A stretch of DNA of 64,000 nucleotides, taken from assembly GCA_945904015.1 (NCBI GenBank), contig CAMDPK010000006.1, forward strand, positions 19,786 to 83,785, given 5' to 3'. The translations under genes and the position numbers were made by a program. Positions 52,251 through 63,950 of the stretch are shown in pieces; position 1 is the first letter of the stretch, and each line of letters begins with the position of its first letter. The notes under the pieces were generated by a model. That model did not search any database. It saw only the letters and a list, made by a program, of their open reading frames with translations, and had not been told where the DNA came from. This DNA is from Candidatus Kuenenia stuttgartensis (GTDB lineage Bacteria; Planctomycetota; Planctomycetia; Planctomycetales; Planctomycetaceae).

Positions 52251-53747
52251 TCACTGCACCACGGCGACACGCAGGTCCATGACGTTGGTGTGAGTTGGGC
52301 CGGTGAGCAGTAGGCCGTCGGTTTGCTCAAAGAACGGGTACGAGTTGTTGATCGCCAAAAACTCGGTGGGGTCGAGTCCTTTGGCGAGTGCCATTTGACG
52401 CAGGCTTTCGTCGACTACCGCTCCGGCCGCGTTGGTCGGTCCGTCTTCGCCGTCGGTGCCGCCGGACAAGATCGCGATACGGTCAAGACCTTCACCCCAC
52501 AGACGCTGCAACGCGGCGAGCGCGACCTCTTGATTGCGGCCCCCCTTGCGCGGCTGATTGGTCGGCACGAGCTTCACGACTGGCTCGCCACCACTGAGCA
52601 CGCAGGCCGGTAGCGAGACATCCGCTTGTCCGTCTCGAATGCGACGACACAGTTCCGCCAACTCCCGTCCGACCACTTGCGCTTCCCCCGCGTTGTTCGA
52701 GCCGAGCGACTTCACCGCAAAGCCCAGCTCGCGAGCCTTTGCCGCTGCGGCTCGGAAAGCAGTCGCGTTGTTCCCGATGACGATGTTGTGAACGTGTGGC
52801 ATTGCAGCGGTCCCCTCTCCCTTTGGGAGAGGGTTAGGGTGAGGGACGCAAGCTGCGATTGACTCGGAACGCGAAGATGAAATGTCCTTGGCTGGGGCTT
52901 TGAGAATTGGAGAGTTGAATGCCACTCGTCCCTCACCCGGCCTTCGGCCACCCTCTCCCGAGGGGAGAGGGGCCAGTTTGGACCTCGTGTGGCGAAGCGC
53001 GGACCAAACAGATTCCGGTATCTGTGGTGGCTGCGCGCCGAATCGCTCCAGAACAACGAGCGCATCCGCCGCCGTACTCGTGTCCTCGACCGTTGGGCCG
53101 GAGGCGATCACATCCAGCGGATCGCCGATCACGTCGGAGATAATGAGCGTGATCACGGCTCGCGCTCGCGAGGCGGCTCGCGCGAGGCCGCCCCCTTTGA
53201 ACAACGACAAGTGTTTGCGAACCGTGTTGAGTTCTTGGATACTCGCGCCGGAACTCATCAAGAATCGAGTGACCGCCAGCTTGTCCGCCAGTGTGATCTC
53301 CGGAATCGGAGCTGGAGCCAACGCGCTCCCGCCGCCGGAGATCAACACGAGCACCAAATCGTTTGGAGTCGCGCTGCCCGCGAGTTTCAAAATCTGTTGC
53401 GTGCCAAAGACCCCTTCTTGGGTTGGCTCATTGACTCCTGCGGGCCGAGCGGAATGCAGCACGATTCTCCGCAACGGCCAAACGCAATCGGCGGGGACAT
53501 TCACCCAGCCAGCGACTTTCGCGTCGGTCAGCTCCTCGCCCAACGCGGCTTCCACTGCCGCCGCCATGCCCGCACCCGCCTTGCCGACTCCGAGCACGAT
53601 GATGTGGCCGAGCGAATTCGTGTCCCAATCGTGTCCGCAGATCGACAACGTGCGGCCGTCGCGATGGATCACGTTGCGAACCAAATGCTCGGACGAGACG
53701 GCAGCGACACCTGCTTCCCAAATCGCTTGAGCTTGTTCTCGAAGCAT
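52251..53747 (-). CDS. Glycerate kinase, type 2 (MOFRL family), with in-frame repeat insertion
   Basis: About 498 residues from the ATG before LREQAQAIWEAGV. It phosphorylates glycerate in the cytoplasm. Family blocks: GVGKAGAGMAAAVEAALG, LISGGGSALAPAPIPEITLA, LNTVRKHLSLFKGGGLAR, ISDVIGDPLDVIASGPT in the N-domain, and GGRNQEVALAALQ, LSGGTDGEDGPTNAAGAVVD, TGPTHTNVMDL in the MOFRL domain. Between ALRHTRSK and HVHNIVIGNN lies a ~60-residue insertion (KLAPLPSGEGGRRPGEG..., PHPNPLPKGEG) that is the translation of a palindromic repeat. The flanking catalytic parts look intact. Confidence 0.9.
   Translation of the reverse strand: MLREQAQAIWEAGVAAVSSEHLVRNVIHRDGRTLSICGHDWDTNSLGHIIVLGVGKAGAGMAAAVEAALGEELTDAKVAGWVNVPADCVWPLRRIVLHSARPAGVNEPTQEGVFGTQQILKLAGSATPNDLVLVLISGGGSALAPAPIPEITLADKLAVTRFLMSSGASIQELNTVRKHLSLFKGGGLARAASRARAVITLIISDVIGDPLDVIASGPTVEDTSTAADALVVLERFGAQPPQIPESVWSALRHTRSKLAPLPSGEGGRRPGEGRVAFNSPILKAPAKDISSSRSESIAACVPHPNPLPKGEGTAAMPHVHNIVIGNNATAFRAAAAKARELGFAVKSLGSNNAGEAQVVGRELAELCRRIRDGQADVSLPACVLSGGEPVVKLVPTNQPRKGGRNQEVALAALQRLWGEGLDRIAILSGGTDGEDGPTNAAGAVVDESLRQMALAKGLDPTEFLAINNSYPFFEQTDGLLLTGPTHTNVMDLRVAVVQ
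52811..52975. repeat. Palindromic repeat, family K, inserted in the glycerate kinase gene
   Basis: Arms CCCCTCTCCCTTTGGGAGAG... (52811-52847) and ...GGCCACCCTCTCCCGAGGGG with GTCCCTCACC (52929-52974) enclose ~80 bases. The insertion keeps the reading frame. Confidence 0.85.
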
Positions 53748-53768
53748 GACGAAACTCGACGACACGAA

Positions 53769-53880
53769 AACGCCACTGGGCTTGTCCCGGTGGTTCATTG
53801 GATTCTGCACTACTTCAGCGGCTGCGATGCCAAATGAGTAGTGCAAAGTCCGTTGAACCACCGGGGCAAGCCCGGTGGCG
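53769..53880. repeat. Palindromic repeat, family F, copy 2
   Basis: Arms CGCCACTGGGCTTGTCCCGG and CCACCGGGGCAAGCCCGGTGG, with TGCACTACT/AGTAGTGCA inside. It lies directly upstream of the glycerate kinase start and must contain or adjoin its promoter. Confidence 0.85.
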
Positions 53881-53897
53881 AAATGATCGGTTCGCGA

Positions 53898-54128
53898 TTA
53901 CGCGCTCGGACGGAGCCGGCGGTAGAGCGACAGGACTTCGTAGAGGTCGGCAGAGATTTTGATCTCGTCGTCGGCGAAGTCGCTCAGCCAAGTGCGGTCG
54001 GATTTGGCAGCTTCGGCCAGCACGTTGATGATCTGTTTCAGTCTGACTCGCTTCATGCGAGGAGCTTCAGTCACTCGATTTTCGGGGTCGTACAGTTTCA
54101 GTCGCGGTTCGGTGCTGGCGGCTCGCAT
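53898..54128 (-). CDS. Small hypothetical protein
   Basis: About 76 residues with a strong AAGGAAGG ribosome site before the ATG. It is charged and probably helical (MKRVRLKQIINVLAEAAKSD, DDEIKISADLYEVLSLYRRL). There is no signal or membrane segment. The clear translation site and even charge pattern support a real gene; the function is unknown. Confidence 0.6.
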   Translation of the reverse strand: MRAASTEPRLKLYDPENRVTEAPRMKRVRLKQIINVLAEAAKSDRTWLSDFADDEIKISADLYEVLSLYRRLRPSA

Positions 54129-54314
54129 CGTGAAAACCTTCCTTGGACGATGATCTGCGATTCACACCGATCGTCTTGATCGGTGCTCTGAGAATCGGCT
54201 GGCCGATGGCAACGACTTGAGAACTTCTTGCGACGGCGCAAACTTTTCCGTGCGATGAGTGATTGCTTTGATGAAAGTAGGCTGCCGACCAGAATCGGAC
54301 TTAAGCCGATCAGG

Positions 54315-54385
54315 CGGAGGATGGGCACTCTTGCCCGTCCCCGGTTGCCAGCGAACATAGGTCGGGCAAGAGTGCCCATCTTCCG
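54315..54385. repeat. Palindromic repeat, family C, copy 2, in a 411-base gap
   Basis: Arms GGAGGATGGGCACTCTTGCC and GGGCAAGAGTGCCCATCTTCC with a ~25-base loop. The gap 54129-54539 between the divergent small gene and tex contains this element; frames running through it carry repeat translations and I see no gene there. Confidence 0.8.
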
Positions 54386-54539
54386 AGGTCAACTCCAGCG
54401 GTTCCCGCTGGTCGGCTCGCTCGACTTTGCCTGTGCCATTCGTCACCTTTCCACCCGTTTGACCCAGCTTGCCTGATCGGTTTCTTTTGCGACTCCGCAA
54501 CACGGCCATCAACATGTCTGGCCGCAGTCAGGATTTGAG

Positions 54540-57095
54540 TTGGGTTTACCGATGGACCGCAGCATGGACGAGCCGCCCTCAGTTGATCTCGCACGCCTCG
54601 CCAAAGAGTTGGGGCATCGCGTGGAGCAAGTGCAGAATGTGGTCGCGCTGTTGGACCTGGGCAACACGATTCCGTTCATCACGCGGTATCGCAAAGAGAA
54701 AACGGGCAACCTCGACGAAGAACAACTGCGAACCATCGAGTCTCGTGTCCGCTCGATGCGGCAACTCAAAGAACGAGCCTCGGCAATCCTGCGATTGATC
54801 GAAGCGCAGGGCAAGCTGACTCCCGAATTGAAGTCCGAGATCGAAGCGGCCGAGACGCTCAAGCGACTCGAAGACCTCTACCTGCCGTTCAAGCCGAAGC
54901 GACAGTCGCGAGCCTCTGCGGCGCGCGAGCGGGGCCTCGAACCACTTGCCGCACTCATCTGGTCTGGCGATCCGGGGCTGACGGACCTGAACGTCGCCGC
55001 TGCAGCGTTCGTCAACGCCGAGAAGGAATTGCCCAGCACGGTGGAAGTCCTGCAAGGCGCTGCCGACATCCTGGCGGAGAACATCAGCGAAGAGGCCGCG
55101 CTCCGCGAACTGTGCCGACAGCTCGCCTGGAAGACCGGGAAGTTTTCCGGCACGCCGACCAAGGCCGGTTCCGAGAGCGGACACGAGTACCGCGACTACT
55201 TCGAATTCAACGAAGCGGCCTCACGCATTCCGCCGCACAGAGTCCTCGCCATCAATCGCGGCGAGAAGTCGGGGGCGCTGCGCATCAAATTTGAATGGGA
55301 CGACGCGGCCGTGCAGGCAGCGTGCGACGGACACTACGGCTGGGAGTCGCATCCGCATCGTGAGTTTCTCAAAGCCTGTTTGGTCGATGCCGATCAGCGG
55401 CTGATTCAACCGAGTCTCGAACGGGAAATCCGGCGCGAGCTGTCCGACAAGGCAGAGGCTCATGCGATCGATGTGTTCGCTCGCAACCTGCGGAGCTTGC
55501 TGTTGCAGCCACCGCTGCGAGGCGAGCGAGTACTGGCGATTGATCCCGGTTTTCGCACCGGCTGCAAAATCGCGGTGTTGGATGAGTTCGGAAGTCTCGT
55601 CGCGGCAGATGTCGTCTACGTGACCGGCAGCGCCGAGAAACGCGCGACCTGTTCCGCCAAACTGGCCGAGTTGATGCGTCAGCACAATTGCCAAGTCGTC
55701 GTGATCGGCAACGGCACCGCCTGCCGCGAGACCGAAGATCTCGTCACCGAGATGATCGCCAAGGAGTTGCCGGAAGCGCGGTACGTGATCGTCAACGAGG
55801 CGGGTGCCAGCATCTACTCGACCAGCACGGTTGGTCGCGCCGAATTTCCAACCCTCGACGCGACGGGCCGCGGCACAATCTCGATTGGCCGCCGGCTGCT
55901 CGATCCGCTCAGCGAACTCGTGAAGATCGAGCCGCAGCACATCGGCGTCGGCATGTACCAGCACGACGTCAGCAAGAAGGAACTTAAAGAATCGCTCAAC
56001 CGAGTTGTTGAATCGTGCGTGAACTTCGTCGGCGTGGACTTGAACACGGCCAGCGCCTCGCTGCTGCGGCATGTGTCGGGTTTGAACCAACTCATCGCTC
56101 GCCGCGTGGTCGAGTGGCGTGAGCAGAACGGCCGTTTCAACTCGCGACGCCAACTGCTGGAAGTTCCCGGACTCGGCGAAGGGACGTTCACTCAGGCGGC
56201 CGGTTTCCTGAAAATCGGCGGCGGCACCGAGCCGCTCGATGGGACGTGGATTCATCCGGAAAGCTACGAAGCCGCCAACAAAGTTCTCGAAAAGCTCAGC
56301 CTGAACGCCAGCAGTTTGAGCGAAGCGGAACAAACTCACGAAGAACTGCGGCAACGCATCGAGCAACTTCAGCCCGAGAGCCTCGCCGAAGAATTATCCG
56401 TTGGCTTGCCGACGTTGAAAGACATTCTGGAGGCGCTCTCGCGCCCCGGTCGCGACCCGCGCGCCGACCTGCCCGGTCCGGTCTTCAAGCAAGGCATTTT
56501 GAATCTGGATGATCTGCAAGAAGGCATGGAACTGACCGGCACCGTTTGTAACGTCGTGGACTTTGGTGCGTTCGTGGATGTCGGCCTCAAGGACAGCGGA
56601 CTCGTTCACATCAGTCAGTTGTCGGTGAACTACGTGCCGTCGCCACACAGCCTCGTGTCGGTCGGCGATGTCGTGACGGTGTGGGTGCTCGGCGTGGACA
56701 AAGAACGCAAACGAGTCAGCTTGACGATGATCAAGCCTGGCACGCCTCGGCAAGTCCGCGGCCCGAAACCTCCGCGCCGTGAGCAGCCTCCGGAGACTAA
56801 CACCCAAGCTCCACCGCAACGCGCGCGTCGCCCGTTCATCCAACGTCCACCACGACAGCCGGCAGGCACGGTGCAGAATCAGGAGGTTGCCGCCGCGACA
56901 GCCACGTTGACTCCGTCCGCTGCGGCGGAACCGAAACGAGACGATCGCCGACAAGACTCCACTGACGATTCTTCCAGACGTCGCAAGGGGAACGCGCCGC
57001 CCGTCAAACTCACCGAGGGAATGGTCGAAGGCAAACAGCCGCTGCTTGGCTTCGATCAACTCGCCGCGCTGTGGAAGCAGAATCACGCCAAGTAG
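54540..57095 (+). CDS. tex: Tex-family RNA-binding transcription accessory protein
   Basis: About 851 residues. TTG 54540 is preferred because AGGA lies six bases upstream; ATGs at 54552 and 54564 are alternatives. Tex blocks: LGNTIPFITRYRKEKTGNLD at the N-terminus, YqgF-like VLAIDPGFRTGCKIAVLDEF, the NEAGASIYSTSTVGRAEFP stretch, helix-hairpin-helix regions (GLNQLIARRVVEWREQNGRF, LLEVPGLGEGTFTQAAGFLK), and an S1 RNA-binding domain (GMELTGTVCNVVDFGAFVDV). The tail after the S1 domain (~120 residues) is Pro/Arg/Gln-rich and disordered, longer than usual. Confidence 0.95.
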   Translation: MGLPMDRSMDEPPSVDLARLAKELGHRVEQVQNVVALLDLGNTIPFITRYRKEKTGNLDEEQLRTIESRVRSMRQLKERASAILRLIEAQGKLTPELKSEIEAAETLKRLEDLYLPFKPKRQSRASAARERGLEPLAALIWSGDPGLTDLNVAAAAFVNAEKELPSTVEVLQGAADILAENISEEAALRELCRQLAWKTGKFSGTPTKAGSESGHEYRDYFEFNEAASRIPPHRVLAINRGEKSGALRIKFEWDDAAVQAACDGHYGWESHPHREFLKACLVDADQRLIQPSLEREIRRELSDKAEAHAIDVFARNLRSLLLQPPLRGERVLAIDPGFRTGCKIAVLDEFGSLVAADVVYVTGSAEKRATCSAKLAELMRQHNCQVVVIGNGTACRETEDLVTEMIAKELPEARYVIVNEAGASIYSTSTVGRAEFPTLDATGRGTISIGRRLLDPLSELVKIEPQHIGVGMYQHDVSKKELKESLNRVVESCVNFVGVDLNTASASLLRHVSGLNQLIARRVVEWREQNGRFNSRRQLLEVPGLGEGTFTQAAGFLKIGGGTEPLDGTWIHPESYEAANKVLEKLSLNASSLSEAEQTHEELRQRIEQLQPESLAEELSVGLPTLKDILEALSRPGRDPRADLPGPVFKQGILNLDDLQEGMELTGTVCNVVDFGAFVDVGLKDSGLVHISQLSVNYVPSPHSLVSVGDVVTVWVLGVDKERKRVSLTMIKPGTPRQVRGPKPPRREQPPETNTQAPPQRARRPFIQRPPRQPAGTVQNQEVAAATATLTPSAAAEPKRDDRRQDSTDDSSRRRKGNAPPVKLTEGMVEGKQPLLGFDQLAALWKQNHAK

Positions 57096-57124
57096 GTCAG
57101 GCCTTCCAGGCTGACACGCGATCG

Positions 57125-57186
57125 ACGTGGAGCACGTTTTCAACGTGCTCATTGGGAAACTGGCACGTTGAAAACGTGCCCCACGT
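57125..57186. repeat. Palindromic repeat between tex and the convergent phosphorylase gene
   Basis: Arms ACGTGGAGCACGTTTTCAAC... and ...GTTGAAAACGTGCCCCACGT, ~26 bases each with a short loop. It is placed between convergent genes and is a plausible bidirectional terminator. Confidence 0.8.
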
Positions 57187-57188
57187 CG

Positions 57189-59333
<2,145 letters not shown>

Positions 59334-59508
59334 CTTGCCATCCTTGCCAGGTGAGCACTCTCCAGCCCGATTGGGCGGGCGGAGTATAGCCGTCCGCAAA
59401 CCGCGGTCGAGTGAGGCCCAATTCGTATCTGCGTTGGCCGCTTGCCTCGCGCGCGACCGCTCGGTCCAATGCCTGCGAGTCCTCTTGCCTGCCACGGAGA
59501 CCCTCGTC

Positions 59509-60984
59509 ATGCGAAACATCTTTTGCACTCGGATCAGTGTCTTCTGTGTGCTTGCAGCGATCACATCAGCACGCGCCGATGAACCGGCCAACTCGGCGAA
59601 ATGGCGCGTGTCTCAGCAGTCGGCCCTCCAAGAAGTCACTCGGCTGGAGCCGCAACTCAAGGGGGTCAACAAAGCAATTTGGGAGTTCGCCGAAGTCGGC
59701 TTGGAAGAGCGACGCTCGTCCAAGCTGCTGGTCGAAAAACTCAAAGCCGCTGGCTTCGAAGTGCAGACCGGCGTTGCTCACATGCCGACGTCGTTCGTCG
59801 CAAGCTACGGTTCTGGCAAGCCGATCATCGGCATCCTCGCCGAGTACGACGCGCTGCCGAATCTCTCGCAGCAAGTGGCTCCCGATCGAGTCACCGTCAC
59901 TGACGGCGCGCCCGGCCACGGCTGTGGACACAGTGGCTTGGGAACCGCGGCACTCGGAGCCGCTCTGGCTGTCAAAGCCGCGATAGAGAAGCACAAGCTG
60001 CCCGGAACAATCCGGCTGTATGGAACGCCGGCCGAAGAGACGCTGATCGGCAAGGTTTACATGCAACTCGACGGGCAATTCAAAGACCTCGACGTCTGCC
60101 TGCACTGGCATCCGGCGTCGGTCAACAACGTCTGGGTGATGAGCAGCAAGGCAGCGGTCAGTGTGAAGTTCTCGTTCGCCGGAACCGCCGCCCACGCTTC
60201 GGGCAGTCCCAGCAGCGGACGCAGCGCGCTCGACGCTGTCGAACTGATGAACGTCGGCGTGAACTTCATGCGCGAGCACATCAAAGAAGACGCCCGAATT
60301 CACTACGTCATCACCGATGGCGGCGGCGCACCCAACGTCGTCCCGGCCAAGGCCGAGTCGTGGTACTACGTCCGAGCCAATTCGCACGAAGACGTCGAGA
60401 AATACTTCGCGTGGGTCTGCGACATCGCGGAGGGTGCGGCCAAGATGACTCGCACGAAGGTCAAGCACCAGATCGACACCGACTGTCACGAGATCATCGG
60501 CAACCGCCCGCTCGCCGAGTTGCTGCATCGCAATCTCACGGCCGTTGGCGCTCCGAAATTCTCCAACGACGAAAAGACCTTCGCTCGCAAGGTGCAGCAG
60601 TCGCTCATCGACGAGTTCGGCTCAAAGTTCCCGCTCGCCATCGACGAGTCGATTCAGCCGCTGAGCTTCGCCGACGAACCGAACAAAGGCTCGACCGACG
60701 TCGGCGACATCAGTTGGTTCGTCCCGACCTGCGGCCTGCGAGTCGCCTGTTTCGCTGCCGATTCCCCCGGCCACAGTTGGCAAAACGTCGCCTGCATCGG
60801 CTCGACCATCGGCGAAAAAGGGACGATCTCCGCTGCCAAGGTGCTCGCCGTGTCGGCTCTCGACCTGTTGGAGAAACCCGACGTGCTGACTGCCGCACGC
60901 GAGGACTTCGCGAAACGGATGGAATCGCGGAAGTACACGTCGCTGATTCCGAAGGGCCAAAACGCACCCCTCAAAATTCGCTAG
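59509..60984 (+). CDS. Exported M20-family metallopeptidase (amidohydrolase), second copy
   Basis: About 491 residues from the ATG preceded by CACGGAG. A signal peptide ([18 protein letters not shown]) is followed by the M20D-type domain: [48 protein letters not shown] and [20 protein letters not shown]. It is homologous along its length to the protein at 15984-17465, including [14 protein letters not shown] near the C-terminus, but one zinc-site His (GHHL there, GHSG here) differs. It probably hydrolyses amino acid amides or acyl-amino acids outside the cytoplasm. Confidence 0.87.
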   Translation: MRNIFCTRISVFCVLAAITSARADEPANSAKWRVSQQSALQEVTRLEPQLKGVNKAIWEFAEVGLEERRSSKLLVEKLKAAGFEVQTGVAHMPTSFVASYGSGKPIIGILAEYDALPNLSQQVAPDRVTVTDGAPGHGCGHSGLGTAALGAALAVKAAIEKHKLPGTIRLYGTPAEETLIGKVYMQLDGQFKDLDVCLHWHPASVNNVWVMSSKAAVSVKFSFAGTAAHASGSPSSGRSALDAVELMNVGVNFMREHIKEDARIHYVITDGGGAPNVVPAKAESWYYVRANSHEDVEKYFAWVCDIAEGAAKMTRTKVKHQIDTDCHEIIGNRPLAELLHRNLTAVGAPKFSNDEKTFARKVQQSLIDEFGSKFPLAIDESIQPLSFADEPNKGSTDVGDISWFVPTCGLRVACFAADSPGHSWQNVACIGSTIGEKGTISAAKVLAVSALDLLEKPDVLTAAREDFAKRMESRKYTSLIPKGQNAPLKIR

Positions 60985-61018
60985 GCCACGAGATCGGACC
61001 CTTTCCCTGAGTCGCATC

Positions 61019-61681
61019 ATGTCGCTTGAACCGCAAGCTCCCAAACCAAAGATTCCCACAAGCGTCATCCTCTTCTCGGGAGCGTATTTGCTTCCCGCGA
61101 TTGGTGCCGCGGTCTGGACGCGCAACGGCGAGTTTGTGTTTTATTGTGCCGTCATGCTGATCCAGGCGGTGCTGGTGGTCGTGACGCATCGGCGTTGTGC
61201 ATTCAGTCAGCCCGTGCTGTGGGGCTTGAGTCTGTGGGGACTCGCCCACATGGTCGGTGGACTCGTGCCGGTGCCGGAGTCTTGGCCCACAAATGGTCCC
61301 ATCCGAGTGGTTTACAGTTGGTGGATCATCCCGGATCGGCTGAAGTACGACCAAGTGGTCCACGCCTTCGGCTTTTACGTCATGACGTGCGTCTGTTGGC
61401 AAGGCCTGAGCGCCATCGTTCGCGACCTGCATCCAGCTCGTCACTGGCGACCAACCTTCGGAGCCTTGCTGCTCTGCATCGCGGCCTCAACCGGGTTTGG
61501 AGCGCTCAATGAAGTGATCGAATTCGTGGCCACGCTGTTGGTGCCAAAGACTAACGTGGGCGGCTACGTGAATACCGGCTGGGACTTGGTCTCGAATCTC
61601 GTCGGAGCAATCGGCGCAGCGATTTGGCTGCGACTGACCTGGAAGCCGCCGACTGCCGATCAAAAACCATCCAACACTTGA
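61019..61681 (+). CDS. DUF2238 (YjdF-like) integral membrane protein
   Basis: About 220 residues with six membrane segments (IPTSVILFSGAYLLPAIGAA, FVFYCAVMLIQAVLVVV and others). Family-type conserved strings are LKYDQVVHAFGFYVMTCVCW, FGALNEVIEFVATLLVP and YVNTGWDLVSNLVGAIGAA, which place charged residues inside the membrane. The role is unknown. It is 34 bases downstream of the M20 gene and 9 bases upstream of the dehydratase gene, so all three may be co-transcribed. Confidence 0.85.
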   Translation: MSLEPQAPKPKIPTSVILFSGAYLLPAIGAAVWTRNGEFVFYCAVMLIQAVLVVVTHRRCAFSQPVLWGLSLWGLAHMVGGLVPVPESWPTNGPIRVVYSWWIIPDRLKYDQVVHAFGFYVMTCVCWQGLSAIVRDLHPARHWRPTFGALLLCIAASTGFGALNEVIEFVATLLVPKTNVGGYVNTGWDLVSNLVGAIGAAIWLRLTWKPPTADQKPSNT

Positions 61682-61690
61682 AGGACGTCA

Positions 61691-62989
61691 ATGGTCACTC
61701 GCATTATTGATTTGACATCACACGACATCCGTTTTCCGACATCGCGAAGTCTCGACGGCTCCGACGCGATGAACCCGGACCCGGATTACTCGGCCGCGTA
61801 TGTCGTGCTGAAGACCGATCATCCCGCTGGCCTCGAAGGGCACGGCCTGACGTTCACGATCGGACGAGGCAACGACCTGTGCGTGCAAGCGATCGAGGCG
61901 ATGCGGCACTTGATCGTCGGGCACACGCTCGAAGAATTCACGGCCGACATGGGGCGGTTCTGGCGGCATGTCACCAGCGACAGCCAATTGCGCTGGGTCG
62001 GGCCGGAGAAGGGGGTCATCCATCTGGCGACGGCGGCGATCGTCAATGCTGTCTGGGATCTGTGGGCCAAGGTGGCCGGTAAACCGCTGTGGCGATTGCT
62101 CTGCGACATGTCGCCAGAAGAGATCGTGCGCTGCATCGACTTCCGATACATCACCGACGCGCTCACGCCCAGCGAAGCCATCGAATTGCTGCGAAAGCGA
62201 GAATCCACGAAGACCGACCGCATCGCCGAGATGCAGCGTGACGGCTATCCGAGCTACACGACCTCGGCCGGCTGGCTGGGCTACGACGACGACAAGCTGC
62301 GACGATTGTGTCGCGATCTGTCGGCTCGCGGCTGGACACACTTCAAAATCAAAGTTGGCCGAGACCTGCAAGACGACATCCGCCGCTGCCGCATCATCCG
62401 CGAAGAGATCGGCTGGGACCGCCGCCTGATGATGGACGCCAACCAAGTTTGGGACGTCAGCCAAGCCATCGCCTGGATGAAACAACTCGCCGAGTTCAAA
62501 CCGTGGTTCATCGAAGAGCCGACCAGCCCGGATGACGTGCTCGGCCACGCAGCGATCGCGAAGGCGATTGCCCCGATCCAAGTCGCCACTGGCGAGCACT
62601 GTCAGAACCGAGTCCTCTTCAAACAATTCCTGCAAGCCGGAGCGATCGGTGTCTGTCAGATTGATAGCTGCCGCATCGGAGGCGTGAACGAAATCCTGTC
62701 CGTGCTACTGATGGCCGCGAAGTTCGGCATCCCCGTCTGCCCCCACGCCGGGGGCGTCGGCCTCTGCGAGTACGTACAACACCTCGCCCTGTTCGATTTC
62801 ATCGCCGTTACCGGATCGCTGGAAAACCGACTCTGCGAATATGCCGACCACCTTCACGAGCACTTCGTCAATCCGCTCGTCATGCAACACGGCCACTACA
62901 TGCCGCCAACCGCTCCGGGTTACAGCATCACCATGAAACCGGAGTCGCTTGCGGAGTTTGAATTCCCAAATGGGGCGGCGTGGCGGTGA
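61691..62989 (+). CDS. L-fuconate dehydratase (enolase superfamily)
   Basis: About 432 residues. It dehydrates L-fuconate to 2-keto-3-deoxy-L-fuconate. The set of enolase-superfamily residues can be placed: K219-x-K221 in THFKIKVGRD, D249 in LMMDANQVWD, E275 in WFIEEPTSPDD, E302 in ATGEHCQNRV and H352 in CPHAGGVGLCEYVQ. These numbers lie one residue from those known for the Xanthomonas enzyme, which supports the specific call rather than a general mandelate racemase label. No other fucose catabolic gene is adjacent. Confidence 0.92.
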   Translation: MVTRIIDLTSHDIRFPTSRSLDGSDAMNPDPDYSAAYVVLKTDHPAGLEGHGLTFTIGRGNDLCVQAIEAMRHLIVGHTLEEFTADMGRFWRHVTSDSQLRWVGPEKGVIHLATAAIVNAVWDLWAKVAGKPLWRLLCDMSPEEIVRCIDFRYITDALTPSEAIELLRKRESTKTDRIAEMQRDGYPSYTTSAGWLGYDDDKLRRLCRDLSARGWTHFKIKVGRDLQDDIRRCRIIREEIGWDRRLMMDANQVWDVSQAIAWMKQLAEFKPWFIEEPTSPDDVLGHAAIAKAIAPIQVATGEHCQNRVLFKQFLQAGAIGVCQIDSCRIGGVNEILSVLLMAAKFGIPVCPHAGGVGLCEYVQHLALFDFIAVTGSLENRLCEYADHLHEHFVNPLVMQHGHYMPPTAPGYSITMKPESLAEFEFPNGAAWR

Positions 62990-63004
62990 ACTGCAAGTCT
63001 CACC

Positions 63005-63072
63005 TGGAGGATGGGCACTCCTGCCCGTCTATTTTTATGATTATTCAGACGGGCAGGAGTGCCCATCCTCCG
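63005..63072. repeat. Palindromic repeat, family C, copy 3
   Basis: Arms TGGAGGATGGGCACTCCTGC and GGCAGGAGTGCCCATCCTCC with an AT-rich loop of ~25 bases, directly after the dehydratase stop. It is the best-preserved copy of the family. Confidence 0.85.
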
Positions 63073-63122
63073 ATGTCGTTCAAGCGTATCCAACGACCTC
63101 CGCATGGCAGCCATGTACCGCT

Positions 63123-63777
63123 ATCGTGGCTTGCGAACAACCCGCAACCCGCCATCCAAAGGACTACGCACTCCGATGCCTGGTCGATTCATGACGTGGG
63201 TGGCCGCCGAGACATGTCGCTCGACAGCGAGGTCTTCCAAGAAGGCACGCACTTCATCGGGACCAAGTTCAGTCTCCGGCCGGTCGCCGGAAAACTTCTC
63301 AAAGCGCTCCCACCACTGCGTGTAAGACTTCTCCGTCTTGACCGCGTAGTGAGCCACTCGCAACACGCGCCGCAGTCGCACCGTCACAGGAGAGCCTCCC
63401 TCGGCAGCATTCGCACTGACATCGGGAACGGAAATGCCAACGCGCTGATTCAACCGCAGCCCCACGCTTCTCGCAGAGCGGGAATCGCCAAGTCCTCGCG
63501 CTGGTATCCGTATCGCATCAGAAAGCCAATGGCGTCGAGCGACTGCTTGACTTGCCACTCAACTTGCCCGTTCCGCATCAGCGCTTCCAGATAGTCGCAG
63601 ACATTCGCCGCAGTGACGCTGGCAATCTTGCGTTCGCAGACGCGGAGAACATTCTCCATCCGCACTCCAATCCAATGCGCCTCCTTCGGCTGACGGCACA
63701 TCGTCGTGGCGTTTTCCTTCGCACGTTCCAAAGGAGTTTTCTGGACGGCTTCAACCTCTCGACCCTTTTTCCTGAGT
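63123..63777 (-). pseudogene. Decayed integron-type tyrosine recombinase, catalytic domain deleted
   Basis: Reading the minus strand, the first open segment (63450-63777) ends in VTAANVCDYLEALMRNGQVE, WQVKQSLDAIGFLMRYGYQR and IPALREAW, a SAM-like DNA-binding unit. After a frameshift near 63460 a second frame gives a second SAM-like unit, HYAVKTEKSYTQWWERFEKF then ELGPDEVRAFLEDLAVERHV. This runs straight into THVMNRPGIGVRSPLD, which matches the extreme C-terminus of IntI-type integrases. The whole catalytic domain (R..HxxR..Y) is missing, so an internal deletion joined both ends. It has no start codon. Confidence 0.8.
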
Positions 63778-63830
63778 CACATTCTCCATGTCTGCCACTT
63801 TGATCGCCGCCAGATGCAGGGATAACAGAA

Positions 63831-63869
63831 TTAGGCTGCACGCTGTGCTAACGGAGTTAGGCCGCACGC
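63831..63869. other. Pair of integron-core-like direct repeats
   Basis: TTAGGCTGCACGC (63831-63843) and TTAGGCCGCACGC (63857-63869) repeat at a 26-base period. The second is preceded by G, giving GTTAGGC, which fits the GTTRRRY core of integron recombination sites. It lies ~55 bases upstream of the integrase relic. Assignment as an attI or attC remnant is tentative. Confidence 0.35.
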
Positions 63870-63950
63870 AGCCACCCCTTTCAAGGTCTTTGATAATTGC
63901 TACAACCATTTCGATGACAGGGATTTGTCACGAACCGGGAGGGCACAGGG

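Noticed and set aside
54162..54515. 117-residue frame in the gap before tex
   Set aside because: A large part of it reads through the family C palindrome and no ribosome site or domain supports it.
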